From contig JAMPFT010000006.1 of the NCBI GenBank assembly GCA_023664305.1, positions 62,001 to 126,000 of the forward strand: a stretch of 64,000 nucleotides of DNA, read 5' to 3'. Shown in pieces: positions 27,331 through 36,060 of the stretch. The DNA is from a bacterium. Its GTDB lineage: Bacteria > Bacillota > Clostridia > Lachnospirales > Lachnospiraceae. A model generated the notes under the pieces. That model was not told the DNA's origin. It ran no database searches and worked only from the letters and a program-made list of their open reading frames with translations. The position numbers and the translations under genes are program-made. The stretch's first letter is position 1, and each line of letters begins with the position of its first letter.

Positions 27331-28647
27331 TTATAGCTGCTCGCGCAGCGGTTTCGTCGTCTTCTTCCGTGTAATCTCAACAAGTCCCAGAGCGGTCATA
27401 TCCACGACGGACGTCTTGATCCGATCTTTTTTTACCAAAAAATTCAAGTGATCCAGCAGTTTTTGTCTGCAGGCTTCCGAGTCCATATTGATGAAATCCA
27501 CGATGATGATTCCGGAGAGGTTGCGCAGTCTCAGCTGCAGGGCAATCTCTTCCGCCGCCTCTTTGTTGACGCCAAAAACGGCCTCCTCTCCTCTCTTGCC
27601 TTTTGTCTCATATTTGCCGGAATTGACGTCGATCACAGTCAGCGCCTCCGTGGGCTGAATGATAAGATATCCCCCCGATTTCAGCCATACGCGCTCTCCC
27701 AGCGCGGTATTCATCCGGTGCTCCAGGCCATAAAGACTGACCAGGGAAAGCAGCGGATCCTGATACAGACGTACCTTTTTTTCGAGCATATGCTCCGCCG
27801 TATATTCTTTCAGCCAGGCATAAATCTGCCCGTCATCGGTCACAATTTCACCGTATTCGCAGGGGGCTGTCACGGTATCCAAAACGTTTGCAAACAGGTT
27901 ATCCGACTCCTTCAGGCAGCTGAAGCAGGTGCGGTGAAGGGCGCTGCAGAGCAGCCGTTCATACTCCTCCGCCAGGCTTTGGATGCTTTGTGTCATGCGC
28001 TCGCAGGCCGTCTCCTGCGGCTGACCAAGCAGCTCCGCCGCTCTGGTCCTGACGATCACGCCCGTGTCCGGGATTCCCGGCCCGGTCAGGCTGATCAGTC
28101 TGTCGTCCCGGGCGAAAGTATCTTCCGACAGGATTTTTCCGTCTGTCAGAAGAGCTGTCAGAAGCTTCTTCTGCTCTTTGGACAACCTAGCGGAGAAACC
28201 GACCCGCCTCGGCCCGAAGACAAGGGCAAAATAGTCGTTTGACAGGGAAATGTGGGCGGATACCGTAGGCTGTTTTGTCTTCTGGGCGTCTCTGACCACC
28301 TGTACCAAAAGCTCGTCTCCTTCCAGGATTCTCCCGTCGAAAACGCGGTTTAAAAGCAGCGGATATTCCGCGTCTCCAAAGGAAAGGAAACAGATTTCCC
28401 CCTCGCCGATCTCCACAAAGCAGGCATTTATATTCTTTACCACATCTTTTACCTTTGCCGTATAAATCGAACCGATCTTACTCTTTTCCGGAAAGGCAGC
28501 CGCCGTCAGCTTATCGTTTTGGATCAGAAAAGCGCCCTTTTTTCCCTCATAAGTCGTAAACAAAAGCTTTCCGCCCTCCGTGTCCCGCATGGCGTATTCC
28601 TCTTCGGACAAGGTCAGCTTCTGTGTCGGCTTTATCGCTCGACTCAT
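27331..28647 (-). CDS. rng: Ribonuclease E/G family endoribonuclease
   Basis: A 438-residue protein with an S1-like RNA-binding segment at about residues 55-130 (GSIYTAKVKDVVKNINACFVE-type region) and the RNase E/G catalytic domain with VIDVNSGKY and IIVDFINM, whose Asp residues bind the catalytic Mg. It lacks the long C-terminal scaffold of E. coli RNase E, so it is RNase G-like. It follows the DUF2344 and TIGR03960 radical SAM genes on the same strand, the usual order in Clostridia, but rplU and rpmA, which often come next, are absent. Confidence 0.92.
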   Translation of the reverse strand: MSRAIKPTQKLTLSEEEYAMRDTEGGKLLFTTYEGKKGAFLIQNDKLTAAAFPEKSKIGSIYTAKVKDVVKNINACFVEIGEGEICFLSFGDAEYPLLLNRVFDGRILEGDELLVQVVRDAQKTKQPTVSAHISLSNDYFALVFGPRRVGFSARLSKEQKKLLTALLTDGKILSEDTFARDDRLISLTGPGIPDTGVIVRTRAAELLGQPQETACERMTQSIQSLAEEYERLLCSALHRTCFSCLKESDNLFANVLDTVTAPCEYGEIVTDDGQIYAWLKEYTAEHMLEKKVRLYQDPLLSLVSLYGLEHRMNTALGERVWLKSGGYLIIQPTEALTVIDVNSGKYETKGKRGEEAVFGVNKEAAEEIALQLRLRNLSGIIIVDFINMDSEACRQKLLDHLNFLVKKDRIKTSVVDMTALGLVEITRKKTTKPLREQL

Positions 28648-28712
28648 AAAAATATCCTCCGTATCAAAGTCAGAACATTTTGTCCTGTCCGGTCATCTGC
28701 CAGACCGATTTT

Positions 28713-28789
28713 TTATTCTATAGGAAACTTCGTCGCAGCAAGGGAAGAATGCGAAGCATTCTTCTATGCGTCCGATCGGACGCTTTTTT
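28713..28789 (+). repeat. Dispersed hairpin element, copy C
   Basis: It contains TATAGGAAACTTCGTCGCAG, then hairpin GAAGAATGC/GCATTCTTC and a perfect 16-base palindrome GCGTCCGATCGGACGC followed by TTTTTT. It overlaps the end of the DUF2344 gene. Related copies lie at 39697-39749, 45221-45293 and 45294-45367. Confidence 0.8.
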
Positions 28790-29486
28790 GTGTCCGTCCG
28801 ATTTCATCCAAAGAGACAAGGCGCATCTCCTCCGGGGTTCCCGTGTCGGCGTAAAGCTCTTTGCGGGTAATCAGCAGGGCGTTTTCCTGCAGGCTCTCGC
28901 CCCGCAGCGCAAAAAGTGCCTCGATTACCTGTGCAGGCTTGATGTTTCCGGCGCTGGAGGCATTCAGAAGCATGGAAAAAGCGTCGCCGTCCCATGTAAG
29001 CCGATAGATTCCGGGCCGCAGATCCAGCTCCCGCGTTCCCTTTTTGGTCTCCTTTTTGTAGGGAATGTGTTCCCTGGAAAGGAAATCCGGCAGAAGCTCA
29101 CCCGGGTTGGCGGAAGGCTCTCTTCCCTGGCGGAAACGCACCAGATAGGAGGCCGCCGCCACGCTGGCCATAGCGTTTCCGGCCTTTTCGGGCAAAATTT
29201 TTACGGAAACCACCCTGATGCCGGGAACGCCGGCTTCATTCAGCCGGTCCTTCACATCGCCGCAGGAGCGGATGGAATTTACCTCGATATCCATGTATTC
29301 GCCTTCGCTCTCCAGACCTACGCCGAGAGGCGCGGCAAAGGTCATGATCTGGTGTGGGCTGAAGCCTCCGGTGTACGCCACGTCGATGCCCGCCCGCCGG
29401 ATGGCTTTCTGGAAGAAACGCATGACGTCAAGATGGCCGATGAACCGCACCGGCCCGGATTTTGTAAATTTAATTCGCAGTTTCAT
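28764..29486 (-). CDS. TIGR03936/DUF2344 radical SAM-associated protein
   Basis: A 240-residue protein starting MKLRIKFTKSGPVRFIGHLD, with IGHLDVMRFFQKAIRRA and GFSPHQIMTFA motifs, which define the DUF2344 family. The family is almost always encoded beside the TIGR03960 radical SAM protein, sometimes fused to it, and is thought to assist an RNA modification; the reaction is not known to me. The last seven residues (KSVRSDA) and stop codon are read from a dispersed hairpin element. Confidence 0.85.
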   Translation of the reverse strand: MKLRIKFTKSGPVRFIGHLDVMRFFQKAIRRAGIDVAYTGGFSPHQIMTFAAPLGVGLESEGEYMDIEVNSIRSCGDVKDRLNEAGVPGIRVVSVKILPEKAGNAMASVAAASYLVRFRQGREPSANPGELLPDFLSREHIPYKKETKKGTRELDLRPGIYRLTWDGDAFSMLLNASSAGNIKPAQVIEALFALRGESLQENALLITRKELYADTGTPEEMRLVSLDEIGRTQKSVRSDA

Positions 29487-29623
29487 CTTTATACCCCTTG
29501 CGCGCCCATAAGAGGGTGTGCAAACACCCCTCTTTGCGCAGATCAGTCAATATCCGGAAGGAATACCTGCCGCTTTCAAGCCGCCTGCCAAAACAAGTCG
29601 GCGGCATACCTTCACTCTTTCCG

Positions 29624-31507
29624 TCAGGCCTGTCGGGAAAAACAAATCCCGCCGCCGAATCTGGCAGCGCCGCAGCCCTGACATTTCTGACGGCAGTTTT
29701 CGGAGATTTCTCCCCGTTTCGCCTTCTCCCACTCCCGTTTCAGGAAAGCCTTTGTGACCCCGCAGTCGATGAAATCCCAGGGCAGAATCTCGTCGGTTTC
29801 CCGCTCCCTGCAGGCATAAAAGTCTGCGGAAAGGCCGCATTCTTCAATGGTCTCCAGCCAACGTTCATTGTCGTAGTATTCGCTCCAGGCGTCATAAAAG
29901 CTGCCCTTCTCATAAACTCTGCGGATGACCTCGCAAAGACGTCTGTCGCCTCTCGCCAGAACCCCCTCCATCACGCTGGCGTCCGCCTCGTGCCAGTTAT
30001 ATTTGATACTCTTCTGGTTAAGCTGCTCCGAGATGGCCTTTCTGGTCTGGTAAGCTTTTTCGATAAACATATCCTTGGTACACTGTGCCGCCCACTGGAA
30101 GGGGGTAAAAGGCTTCGGCACAAAAAAAGATGTGCTGGCAACGATCTGCACCTTCCCGTTGACGCGCTTCTCCTTTGGAACCGTGTCAAAAAACAGAGCG
30201 GCAATCTTGTTGGAAAGCTCCGCGATACCGCGGATGTCCTCCTCCGTCTCCGTTGGCAGTCCCAGCATGAAATAAAGCTTGACCCTGTTCCAGCCGCCGG
30301 CAAAGGCAAGGGCCGCCCCGCTCAAAATTGCCTCCTCGGTGAGTCCTTTGTTGATCACGTTGCGCAGTCTCTGGCTGCCCGCCTCCGGCGCGAAGGTCAG
30401 GCTGGATTTCCTGACGTCCTGCACCTTGCTCATCATGTCCAGCGAAAAGGCGTCGATCCGCAGGGACGGCAGGGAAATATTGATATGCTTTTTACTGCAT
30501 TCTTCGATCAGAAAGTCGATCAGCTCCGGCAGACGGCTGTAATCGCTGGAGCTTAGGGAGCTTAGGGAAATCTCCTCGTGTCCGGTGTTTTTCAGCATTT
30601 CCACGGCCCATTTTTTCAGGGTTTCCACGTCGCGCTCCCGGACGGGGCGGTAAAGCTGTCCCGCCTGACAGAAACGGCATCCCCTGATACATCCCCGCTG
30701 AATCTCCAGCACCACCCGGTCCTGGGTGACCTTGATAAAAGGAACCACCGGCTTCATGGGATAATAGGTGTCCGTCACATCCATCTCGATCTCCTTCGTA
30801 ATCACCGACGGAACGCCTTCCCGGACGGGATGAAAGCTTCGGATCCTGCCGTCCTCATAATATTCGGTCTCATAAAACCGGGGCACATACATCCCCGGCA
30901 GAGCGGCGGCGCGCAGAAGGAAGGCCTCACGGCCCGCTTTTTCCTCCTTACATTCCAGATAAAGATCCAGCAGCTTCCGGTACTGCGTCTCCCCCTCGCC
31001 GATATAAAACAGATCAAAAAAGTCTGCAATCGGCTCGGGATTATAGGCACAGGGCCCGCCGCCGATGACGATCGGGCAGTCTTCTCCTCTGTCCTTCGCA
31101 TTCAGCGGAATCTGCGCCAGATCCAGCACCTGTAAAATATTGGTATAGCACATTTCATATTGCAGGGTGATGCCCAGAAAGTCAAAGTCTTTTACGGGAT
31201 CCTGGGATTCCAGGGCAAAAAGCGGAATCCTCTCCCGGCGCATAATGGCGTCCAGATCCAGCCAGGGAGAATAGACCCGCTCGCACCAGACGTCCTCCCA
31301 GGAATTAAACATGGCGTACAGAATCTGAATCCCCAAATGGGACATTCCGATCTCGTAGACGTCCGGGAAGCACATGGCAAAGCGGACCTTGACTTCGGAT
31401 TTCTCTTTCACTACGGCGTTTACCTCGCAGCCGATATAGCGTTCCGGCTTTTCCACCTGCATCAGGATATCGTCCGATAGGGCAAGCCTTTCTTTTTGTT
31501 CACTCAT
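29624..31507 (-). CDS. TIGR03960 family B12-binding radical SAM protein
   Basis: A 627-residue protein. The N-terminal part (residues about 20-230) resembles B12-binding domains, with IGMSHLGIQILY and IGGGPCAYNPEP. The radical SAM domain has RGCIRGCRFCQAGQLYRP near residue 275, with the CxxxCxxC iron-sulfur motif. Function is unproven; it is paired with the DUF2344 gene 137 bases downstream and RNase G. The short C-terminal CxxC-like tail (RQKCQGCG) is normal for the family. Confidence 0.87.
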   Translation of the reverse strand: MSEQKERLALSDDILMQVEKPERYIGCEVNAVVKEKSEVKVRFAMCFPDVYEIGMSHLGIQILYAMFNSWEDVWCERVYSPWLDLDAIMRRERIPLFALESQDPVKDFDFLGITLQYEMCYTNILQVLDLAQIPLNAKDRGEDCPIVIGGGPCAYNPEPIADFFDLFYIGEGETQYRKLLDLYLECKEEKAGREAFLLRAAALPGMYVPRFYETEYYEDGRIRSFHPVREGVPSVITKEIEMDVTDTYYPMKPVVPFIKVTQDRVVLEIQRGCIRGCRFCQAGQLYRPVRERDVETLKKWAVEMLKNTGHEEISLSSLSSSDYSRLPELIDFLIEECSKKHINISLPSLRIDAFSLDMMSKVQDVRKSSLTFAPEAGSQRLRNVINKGLTEEAILSGAALAFAGGWNRVKLYFMLGLPTETEEDIRGIAELSNKIAALFFDTVPKEKRVNGKVQIVASTSFFVPKPFTPFQWAAQCTKDMFIEKAYQTRKAISEQLNQKSIKYNWHEADASVMEGVLARGDRRLCEVIRRVYEKGSFYDAWSEYYDNERWLETIEECGLSADFYACRERETDEILPWDFIDCGVTKAFLKREWEKAKRGEISENCRQKCQGCGAARFGGGICFSRQA

Positions 31508-31572
31508 CTTACGGTCTGTTCCTTTCCGTTTCTGTCATTTCCCGTCACCCGGAGATGCCGGACAAAAAATGT

Positions 31573-32847
31573 TTATTCCCGCGCATGGTAAGAGGATTTC
31601 CCGGAGCAGACGGCCTTCATCCTTCGGACATCCTCCGCCGTCGTCTTTTTCCCGGAATAACGGGCCTTTTCATAAATTTCCGCCATCCCGTCCAGATGAA
31701 GTCTTCCCTCCCACTCTCTCGCCGTGAGACGGGAAAACAGGCGGCTGTCGCTTTTATCCCCGGGAAGCGCATCGGAAAGAACGGTTTTTTTGTAAAGCCT
31801 TCTGACCCGGAAAGCGGGATCACGCAGAGAAAAGGAAAGCCCTCCGCCCGCGCGGCGTTTCTGTTTTGAGGGAGTACATTTTTCCCGAACGTCCGTCGCC
31901 GCTTCCGTATTTGCTTCCGTCTCCCGCCGCAGGAGCCCGCCCAGGAAAAACCGCCGCAGAAAACGTATAAACCGAATCAGCGCTTTGATCACAAGGTAGA
32001 AGAAAACGCAGACCAGCGCCGCCGTAAACAGAAACTCCAGCACCCTCCAAAGCCAGAAGGTTTCCTCCGCCTCCGGCAAAAGGAACGGTTCCTGCGCGGA
32101 AGACGTTCCCTCCGGGATAAACTCTCCCGGCTCCCCGCTTTGGGCAAGGAAAGTAAAGAACGCCCTCAGGAGCGAAAGCAGACCCTGCTTCAGCGCCTGT
32201 ACCAGACCGTCAAGCCAGGTGATATTGATACTTAAGGCCATGACAAGGACCCCGAAAAAGGCATAACCCAGCACCAGCCCCAGGCCGGAACGCAGCATGT
32301 CCTCCGCAGGCAGATACCCTGCGGTACTTCTGTTCAGCGTCAAAAAGTCTGCGAAATGCTGCAGATACTGCACAATGCTGTACAGGAAAAAGAAACCGAT
32401 CAACGCAATGATATAATAGTGCTCCCAGCCGTCAATCCTTCCCTGATAACGGTGCAGAAGGAAGGAAACCGCCGTCACCGCAACGGCCAGAAAGGGATGA
32501 CAGGGGAGCGTATAAAGCTCTTTTCTTTTCAGCCGCAGGGAGAGGGAATAAATCAGATAGCCAAAGGCGCATAACACGCACAGCAGACGCCCGGCTACAT
32601 CCGCAGGGATGAAAAATGCAGGCGCCACAGCCGCAAAATGCGCCGCGAGAAGGAACCGCAGCTTCTGCAGCCTGCCGCGGATCAGGAAAAAAAGCACAGG
32701 AAATAAGCCGGTTAAAGCCCACAGCAAGATATCCGGCCTGTCGGCTCCCGCAAAAAACGAAACAGCCGTTACCGCTGGAAAAAGCATCCAGTGGTTCATC
32801 TGTTCCACCAGAAATTCGGTTGTAAAATTAAGATACTGCTCCTTCAT
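31573..32847 (-). CDS. Membrane protein of a MoxR-DUF58 cluster
   Basis: A 424-residue protein with about seven or eight hydrophobic segments in the first 205 residues, a short extracytoplasmic stretch, another membrane helix near 265-290 and a basic cytosolic tail of about 130 residues ending in a helical domain like DUF4129 (ARYSGKKTTAEDVRRMK). Its place after MoxR and DUF58 genes suggests it is the membrane partner, comparable to the transglutaminase-DUF4129 protein found in other clusters, but no transglutaminase Cys-His-Asp triad is visible. Confidence 0.6.
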   Translation of the reverse strand: MKEQYLNFTTEFLVEQMNHWMLFPAVTAVSFFAGADRPDILLWALTGLFPVLFFLIRGRLQKLRFLLAAHFAAVAPAFFIPADVAGRLLCVLCAFGYLIYSLSLRLKRKELYTLPCHPFLAVAVTAVSFLLHRYQGRIDGWEHYYIIALIGFFFLYSIVQYLQHFADFLTLNRSTAGYLPAEDMLRSGLGLVLGYAFFGVLVMALSINITWLDGLVQALKQGLLSLLRAFFTFLAQSGEPGEFIPEGTSSAQEPFLLPEAEETFWLWRVLEFLFTAALVCVFFYLVIKALIRFIRFLRRFFLGGLLRRETEANTEAATDVREKCTPSKQKRRAGGGLSFSLRDPAFRVRRLYKKTVLSDALPGDKSDSRLFSRLTAREWEGRLHLDGMAEIYEKARYSGKKTTAEDVRRMKAVCSGKSSYHARE

Positions 32848-32943
32848 AAAACAGACGCTCCCTGTCTCTTGGCTTTCCGCGCCCGGCCGCGGGATAAGGG
32901 CAGTTCGCGAAGAGTGCTGCCCGTTGTATGGTCCCGGCTTTCG

Positions 32944-34062
32944 TCAGAACCGGATCAGCTGAATGTGATCCTGCAGGGAAGCGGGCGTCTCCTGCTCCCG
33001 GCTTCCCTCCACAGGATAGTACCAGATAAAGTCTCTTCCGGCGGCCCGGAACCGTTCCAGAACGGCCACAAAATCATCATACTGATTGGGCGCCACAAAA
33101 CAGGTAAGGCAGCCGCTGTCCCCGGAAAAAAGCCGTTCCTCGAAGGTATCGCAGAAGGAAACCGTATTCCCGGATGTGTCGAGCCTTGCAAGCGCTCGGT
33201 AAATGGCGTCTGTCTGCCCCTCTCCCGCTCTGGCGGCAATTTCCAGGTGCTTTCCGGTCAGGACATCGACGCCGTTGCCAAAGCAGGCGGTCTGGATTCC
33301 CTGCCTGAGAAACCAGGTACACAGTCCCGCGGTAATGCGGATCGTCATCTCCACGCAGGCGTCCTTTTTCAGAATATTGTCATCCTGCAGATTAAAACAA
33401 ATCTGAACGTTTCGCAGGGACGTATAATTTTTCTGGTTCACCTTAAAATCTCCGGTCTTGGCCGTGGCCTTCCAGTTGATGCTCCGCATATCGTCGTAAG
33501 GCTGGTATTCCCGAACCCCTCTGTATTCAAAGGGATCCTCCAGAAGATGGCGTTTTGCCAGCGTTTCCCCGTTTAAGCGGATCAGGGAACGTTTCATCTC
33601 TTCGCTCAGCCACGGCTTCGGATATACATAAATATAGGTTCGGAAACGGCGTGAGCCCGTCATCTGATTCATCATAAACAGGTCGGCCGCCACCAGATCC
33701 GCGTCCTCAACCGTGTAATATCCCCGTCTGCCGCCGGTGAACTTCAGGGTTCTTGTGACCCGCTCCATGGCACCGATCCGGAAGATATCGTTCCGGTAAA
33801 ACTGATCCGTGGTGCGCGACCCCTTTGTGTCCTCAAATATCAGATGTCTGTCCGTCCGAAACTTTACCTTCAGCATGGCAAGGGGAAGGCGCTTCCTGTT
33901 TTCAATCGTTTCCTTCAGTTCTCCCTGTTCGCCCTCGAACACATGATCCTGAGAAAAGCAGATGTCAACGCTCAGATTCTTCTGCCAGAGCTTTTCGTAA
34001 ACAACCTTCTGGATCAGGAAAAGGAACAGAAACAGAAGGCCGATTCCCAATAATTTTATCAT
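32944..34062 (-). CDS. DUF58 domain protein
   Basis: A 372-residue protein with an N-terminal membrane helix (LLGIGLLFLFLFLIQKVV) and the DUF58 core EYRGVREYQPYDDMRSINWK near residue 180, followed by a von Willebrand A-like half (ICFNLQDDN). DUF58 proteins work with MoxR ATPases, possibly as chaperone-assisted factors in envelope maturation. The start overlaps the moxR stop by four bases (ATGA). Confidence 0.87.
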   Translation of the reverse strand: MIKLLGIGLLFLFLFLIQKVVYEKLWQKNLSVDICFSQDHVFEGEQGELKETIENRKRLPLAMLKVKFRTDRHLIFEDTKGSRTTDQFYRNDIFRIGAMERVTRTLKFTGGRRGYYTVEDADLVAADLFMMNQMTGSRRFRTYIYVYPKPWLSEEMKRSLIRLNGETLAKRHLLEDPFEYRGVREYQPYDDMRSINWKATAKTGDFKVNQKNYTSLRNVQICFNLQDDNILKKDACVEMTIRITAGLCTWFLRQGIQTACFGNGVDVLTGKHLEIAARAGEGQTDAIYRALARLDTSGNTVSFCDTFEERLFSGDSGCLTCFVAPNQYDDFVAVLERFRAAGRDFIWYYPVEGSREQETPASLQDHIQLIRF

Positions 34063-35006
34063 GATGAGAAATCCTCTGTAGGCGCCGCCGTGATTTCCAG
34101 CGCTTTCTCCACCGTCAGGCGGGCTGTCTGCGCCTGGGACGCGCCGTATCCCGTCACAATCCTGTGGGCGAGTACAGGGACCGCCAATGTCTTTATATCG
34201 TCCGGCGTGACAAAGCTTCTGCCGTTCAAATACGCAAAGGCCTTTGCGCTCCGCATCAAGGCAATCGTACCTCTGGGGCTAACGCCGCTTAACACCTGGT
34301 CTCCCGTCCTTGTGGCGGATACAAGGTCTACCGCATATTCCAGAATACACCTGTGTACGAATACCTGATCCGCCTCCGCCTTAGCCTCCGCCAGCTCTTT
34401 TAACGTCAAAACCGGCGACAGTCCGTCCAGCGGATCCCGGCTCCTGTACTGTTCCAGAATGGAGATTTCATCTTCTCTGCCCGGCAGACCCATGGAAAGC
34501 TTCATGGTAAACCGATCCAGTTGCGCCTCCGGCAGAGGGAAGGTTCCGGCGGTTTCCACGGGATTCTGCGTGGCGATCACAAAGAAGGGACTGCCCGGAA
34601 CGTAAGCTTCCCCGTCGATGGTAACCTGACGCTCCTCCATGCACTCCAGCAGTCCGGCCTGGGTTCTCGGGGTGGCCCGGTTGATTTCGTCCGCCAGAAG
34701 GATATTGGTGAAGACCGGCCCCCTTCGGAGCACAAATTCGTTCTTTTGCCTGTCAAAGATATTGAGTCCTGTGATGTCGCTGGGAAGCAGATCCGGCGTA
34801 AACTGTATTCTGGAAAACTGCGCGTCAACGGTTTTTGCCAGCGTTTTCGCCAGCTTTGTCTTTCCCGTCCCCGGGACGTCCTCCAGCAAAACATGCCCGT
34901 CAGCCAAAAGCGCGGTAAAAAGGAGGCGGATCACTTCCTCTTTCCCGACGATCACCTTTCCCACATTTGCCGATATTTTTTCCCACAGCATTTTCCCGTT
35001 GCCCAT
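34059..35006 (-). CDS. MoxR-family AAA+ ATPase
   Basis: A 315-residue ATPase with Walker A DVPGTGKTKLAKT near residue 40, Walker B LLADEINRATPRTQ near 105, and the sensor segment ATQNPVETAGTFPLPEAQLD. MoxR proteins are thought to act as chaperones for the products of linked DUF58 genes. It is first in a three-gene unit behind a good promoter (35039-35068). The start follows GGCGGTGG. Confidence 0.92.
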   Translation of the reverse strand: MGNGKMLWEKISANVGKVIVGKEEVIRLLFTALLADGHVLLEDVPGTGKTKLAKTLAKTVDAQFSRIQFTPDLLPSDITGLNIFDRQKNEFVLRRGPVFTNILLADEINRATPRTQAGLLECMEERQVTIDGEAYVPGSPFFVIATQNPVETAGTFPLPEAQLDRFTMKLSMGLPGREDEISILEQYRSRDPLDGLSPVLTLKELAEAKAEADQVFVHRCILEYAVDLVSATRTGDQVLSGVSPRGTIALMRSAKAFAYLNGRSFVTPDDIKTLAVPVLAHRIVTGYGASQAQTARLTVEKALEITAAPTEDFSS

Positions 35007-35038
35007 AAACGAACCACCGCCTGTCTTGTTTTCTTTTT

Positions 35039-35068
35039 ATTCTATCACACCAAACTTTGCATTGTAAA
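35039..35068 (-). promoter_or_regulatory. Probable moxR promoter
   Basis: On the minus strand TTTACA (35063-35068) and TAGAAT (35039-35044) are separated by 18 bases, 32 bases upstream of moxR. Confidence 0.5.
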
Positions 35069-35158
35069 CCCACAGCCCGGGATTTCCGGTCAATTCCGGC
35101 CGGAATGATGCGATTTATTTCCCCGGAATCTCAGGAGCCCGTAATTAATCGGGCAGGC

Positions 35159-35275
35159 GGGCGCAGGCTTTCTGCGGACCATAAAGGCACATCGGCGCTT
35201 GGCGAGGTTCTTTCGAGCTTAGCGTCCGCTATGTGCCGACCCGAGTGCAAACATGTCCGCAGAAAGCCTGTGCCC
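35159..35275 (+). repeat. Palindromic element P, copy 1
   Basis: About 117 bases with 21-base terminal inverted repeats (35159-35179 and 35255-35275, one mismatch) built on TTTCTGCGGAC/GTCCGCAGAAA. An inner pair, GGCACAT and ATGTGCC, sits around a core containing TTTCGAGCTTAGCGTCCGCT. A second copy is at 39558-39684 in opposite orientation. Confidence 0.85.
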
Positions 35276-35350
35276 GGCGAGAAAGCCACGACGAATACTT
35301 TTCCATTTTTTTCATATTCTATAATAAGCGTCCGGGAGATAACGACAGAC

Positions 35351-35734
35351 ATGAGCAATGCGACCACGGAACAAAAGATGCGGCTGATACAACAGATTCG
35401 TTCCCGCTATCGGGAGGACAGATATGACATGTATAACAGAGAGCAGATCCTGTACGGCAAAAGTGCCTGGCCCGGAAACCGCAGACTCTCTTATGACCCG
35501 GAAAGTCCTGATCCGGAAAGCGATCCGTACGGTCCGGAATATCCTCAGCATGTCTCCGGCTTCCGCCTCCGGCTGATTCTTTCACTGCTTCTGTTTGCGG
35601 CACTAATCGCCATGGACAGAAACGGAATCGCCATCGGCGGCATCACGGCGGAAAAGGTGATGGAGGTGATTTCCGTCGATTATGAAGAAAAAATCGACGC
35701 GTGGGTGGAGACGCTCTCCCGTTCCGGGGAATGA
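35351..35734 (+). CDS. Small single-pass membrane protein, unknown
   Basis: A 127-residue protein beginning MSNATTEQKMRLIQQIRSRY. The first 80 residues are hydrophilic and Arg/Tyr/Pro-rich (SPDPESDPYGPEYP), followed by one membrane helix (RLILSLLLFAALIAMDR, residues about 82-99) and a short acidic tail. GGGAGAT lies upstream of the ATG; longer in-frame starts would run back through the palindromic element and are unlikely. No family recognised. It shares the interval between the two P elements with the helicase gene. Confidence 0.6.
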   Translation: MSNATTEQKMRLIQQIRSRYREDRYDMYNREQILYGKSAWPGNRRLSYDPESPDPESDPYGPEYPQHVSGFRLRLILSLLLFAALIAMDRNGIAIGGITAEKVMEVISVDYEEKIDAWVETLSRSGE

Positions 35735-36060
35735 GGGGCTTTGGGAAAAATCAACATCCCCGCTGTATGCGACGGGCTCCAAGCAACGTCTCTGCTGTAT
35801 GCGACAGAGCATCGAGCTTGTAACGCTGCAGAGCAGCGGGGTATGTGACTCTCGCGGCATTCGCAAATATCCGCTTCGCGGCCGCCCGGTTGTTGCTCGC
35901 GGGAATTATATCATGAATCTGCAAGTCCCGGGCAGAGCCCCGAAAAACCTGCGGTTTTCCGGGGTCGCTTCGCTCGTCAAATCCCCGAAGAAACATCTGC
36001 CCGTGCAAGCACGGCAACTGTTTCTTCGGGCACTTGACTCTGCCCTTTACGGACATTATA
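35735..36060. repeat. Palindrome-rich noncoding block after the helicase stop
   Basis: This 326-base stretch holds nested inverted repeats. One is bounded by CCCCGCTG (35758-35765) and CAGCGGGG (35834-35841). Another is bounded by GGGCAGAG (35930-35937) and CTCTGCCC (36038-36045), and contains a CCCCGAAAA/GTTTTCCGGGG hairpin and the perfect arms CCCGAAGAAACA (35984-35995) and TGTTTCTTCGGG (36019-36030). The second unit is flanked by the 10-base direct repeat ATTATATCAT (35905-35914 and 36055-36064), which may be a target duplication. The right copy includes the helicase stop codon. Confidence 0.75.

Larger units (their letters stand above)
35007..35350. other. Intergenic region between moxR and the small membrane protein
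   Basis: 344 bases containing the moxR promoter at the left end and one copy of the palindromic element (35159-35275). I see nothing else. Confidence 0.6.

Noticed and set aside
28680..30556. Two long plus-strand frames antisense to the radical SAM and DUF2344 genes
   Set aside because: Shadow frames of G+C-rich coding sequence on the other strand; no family motifs.
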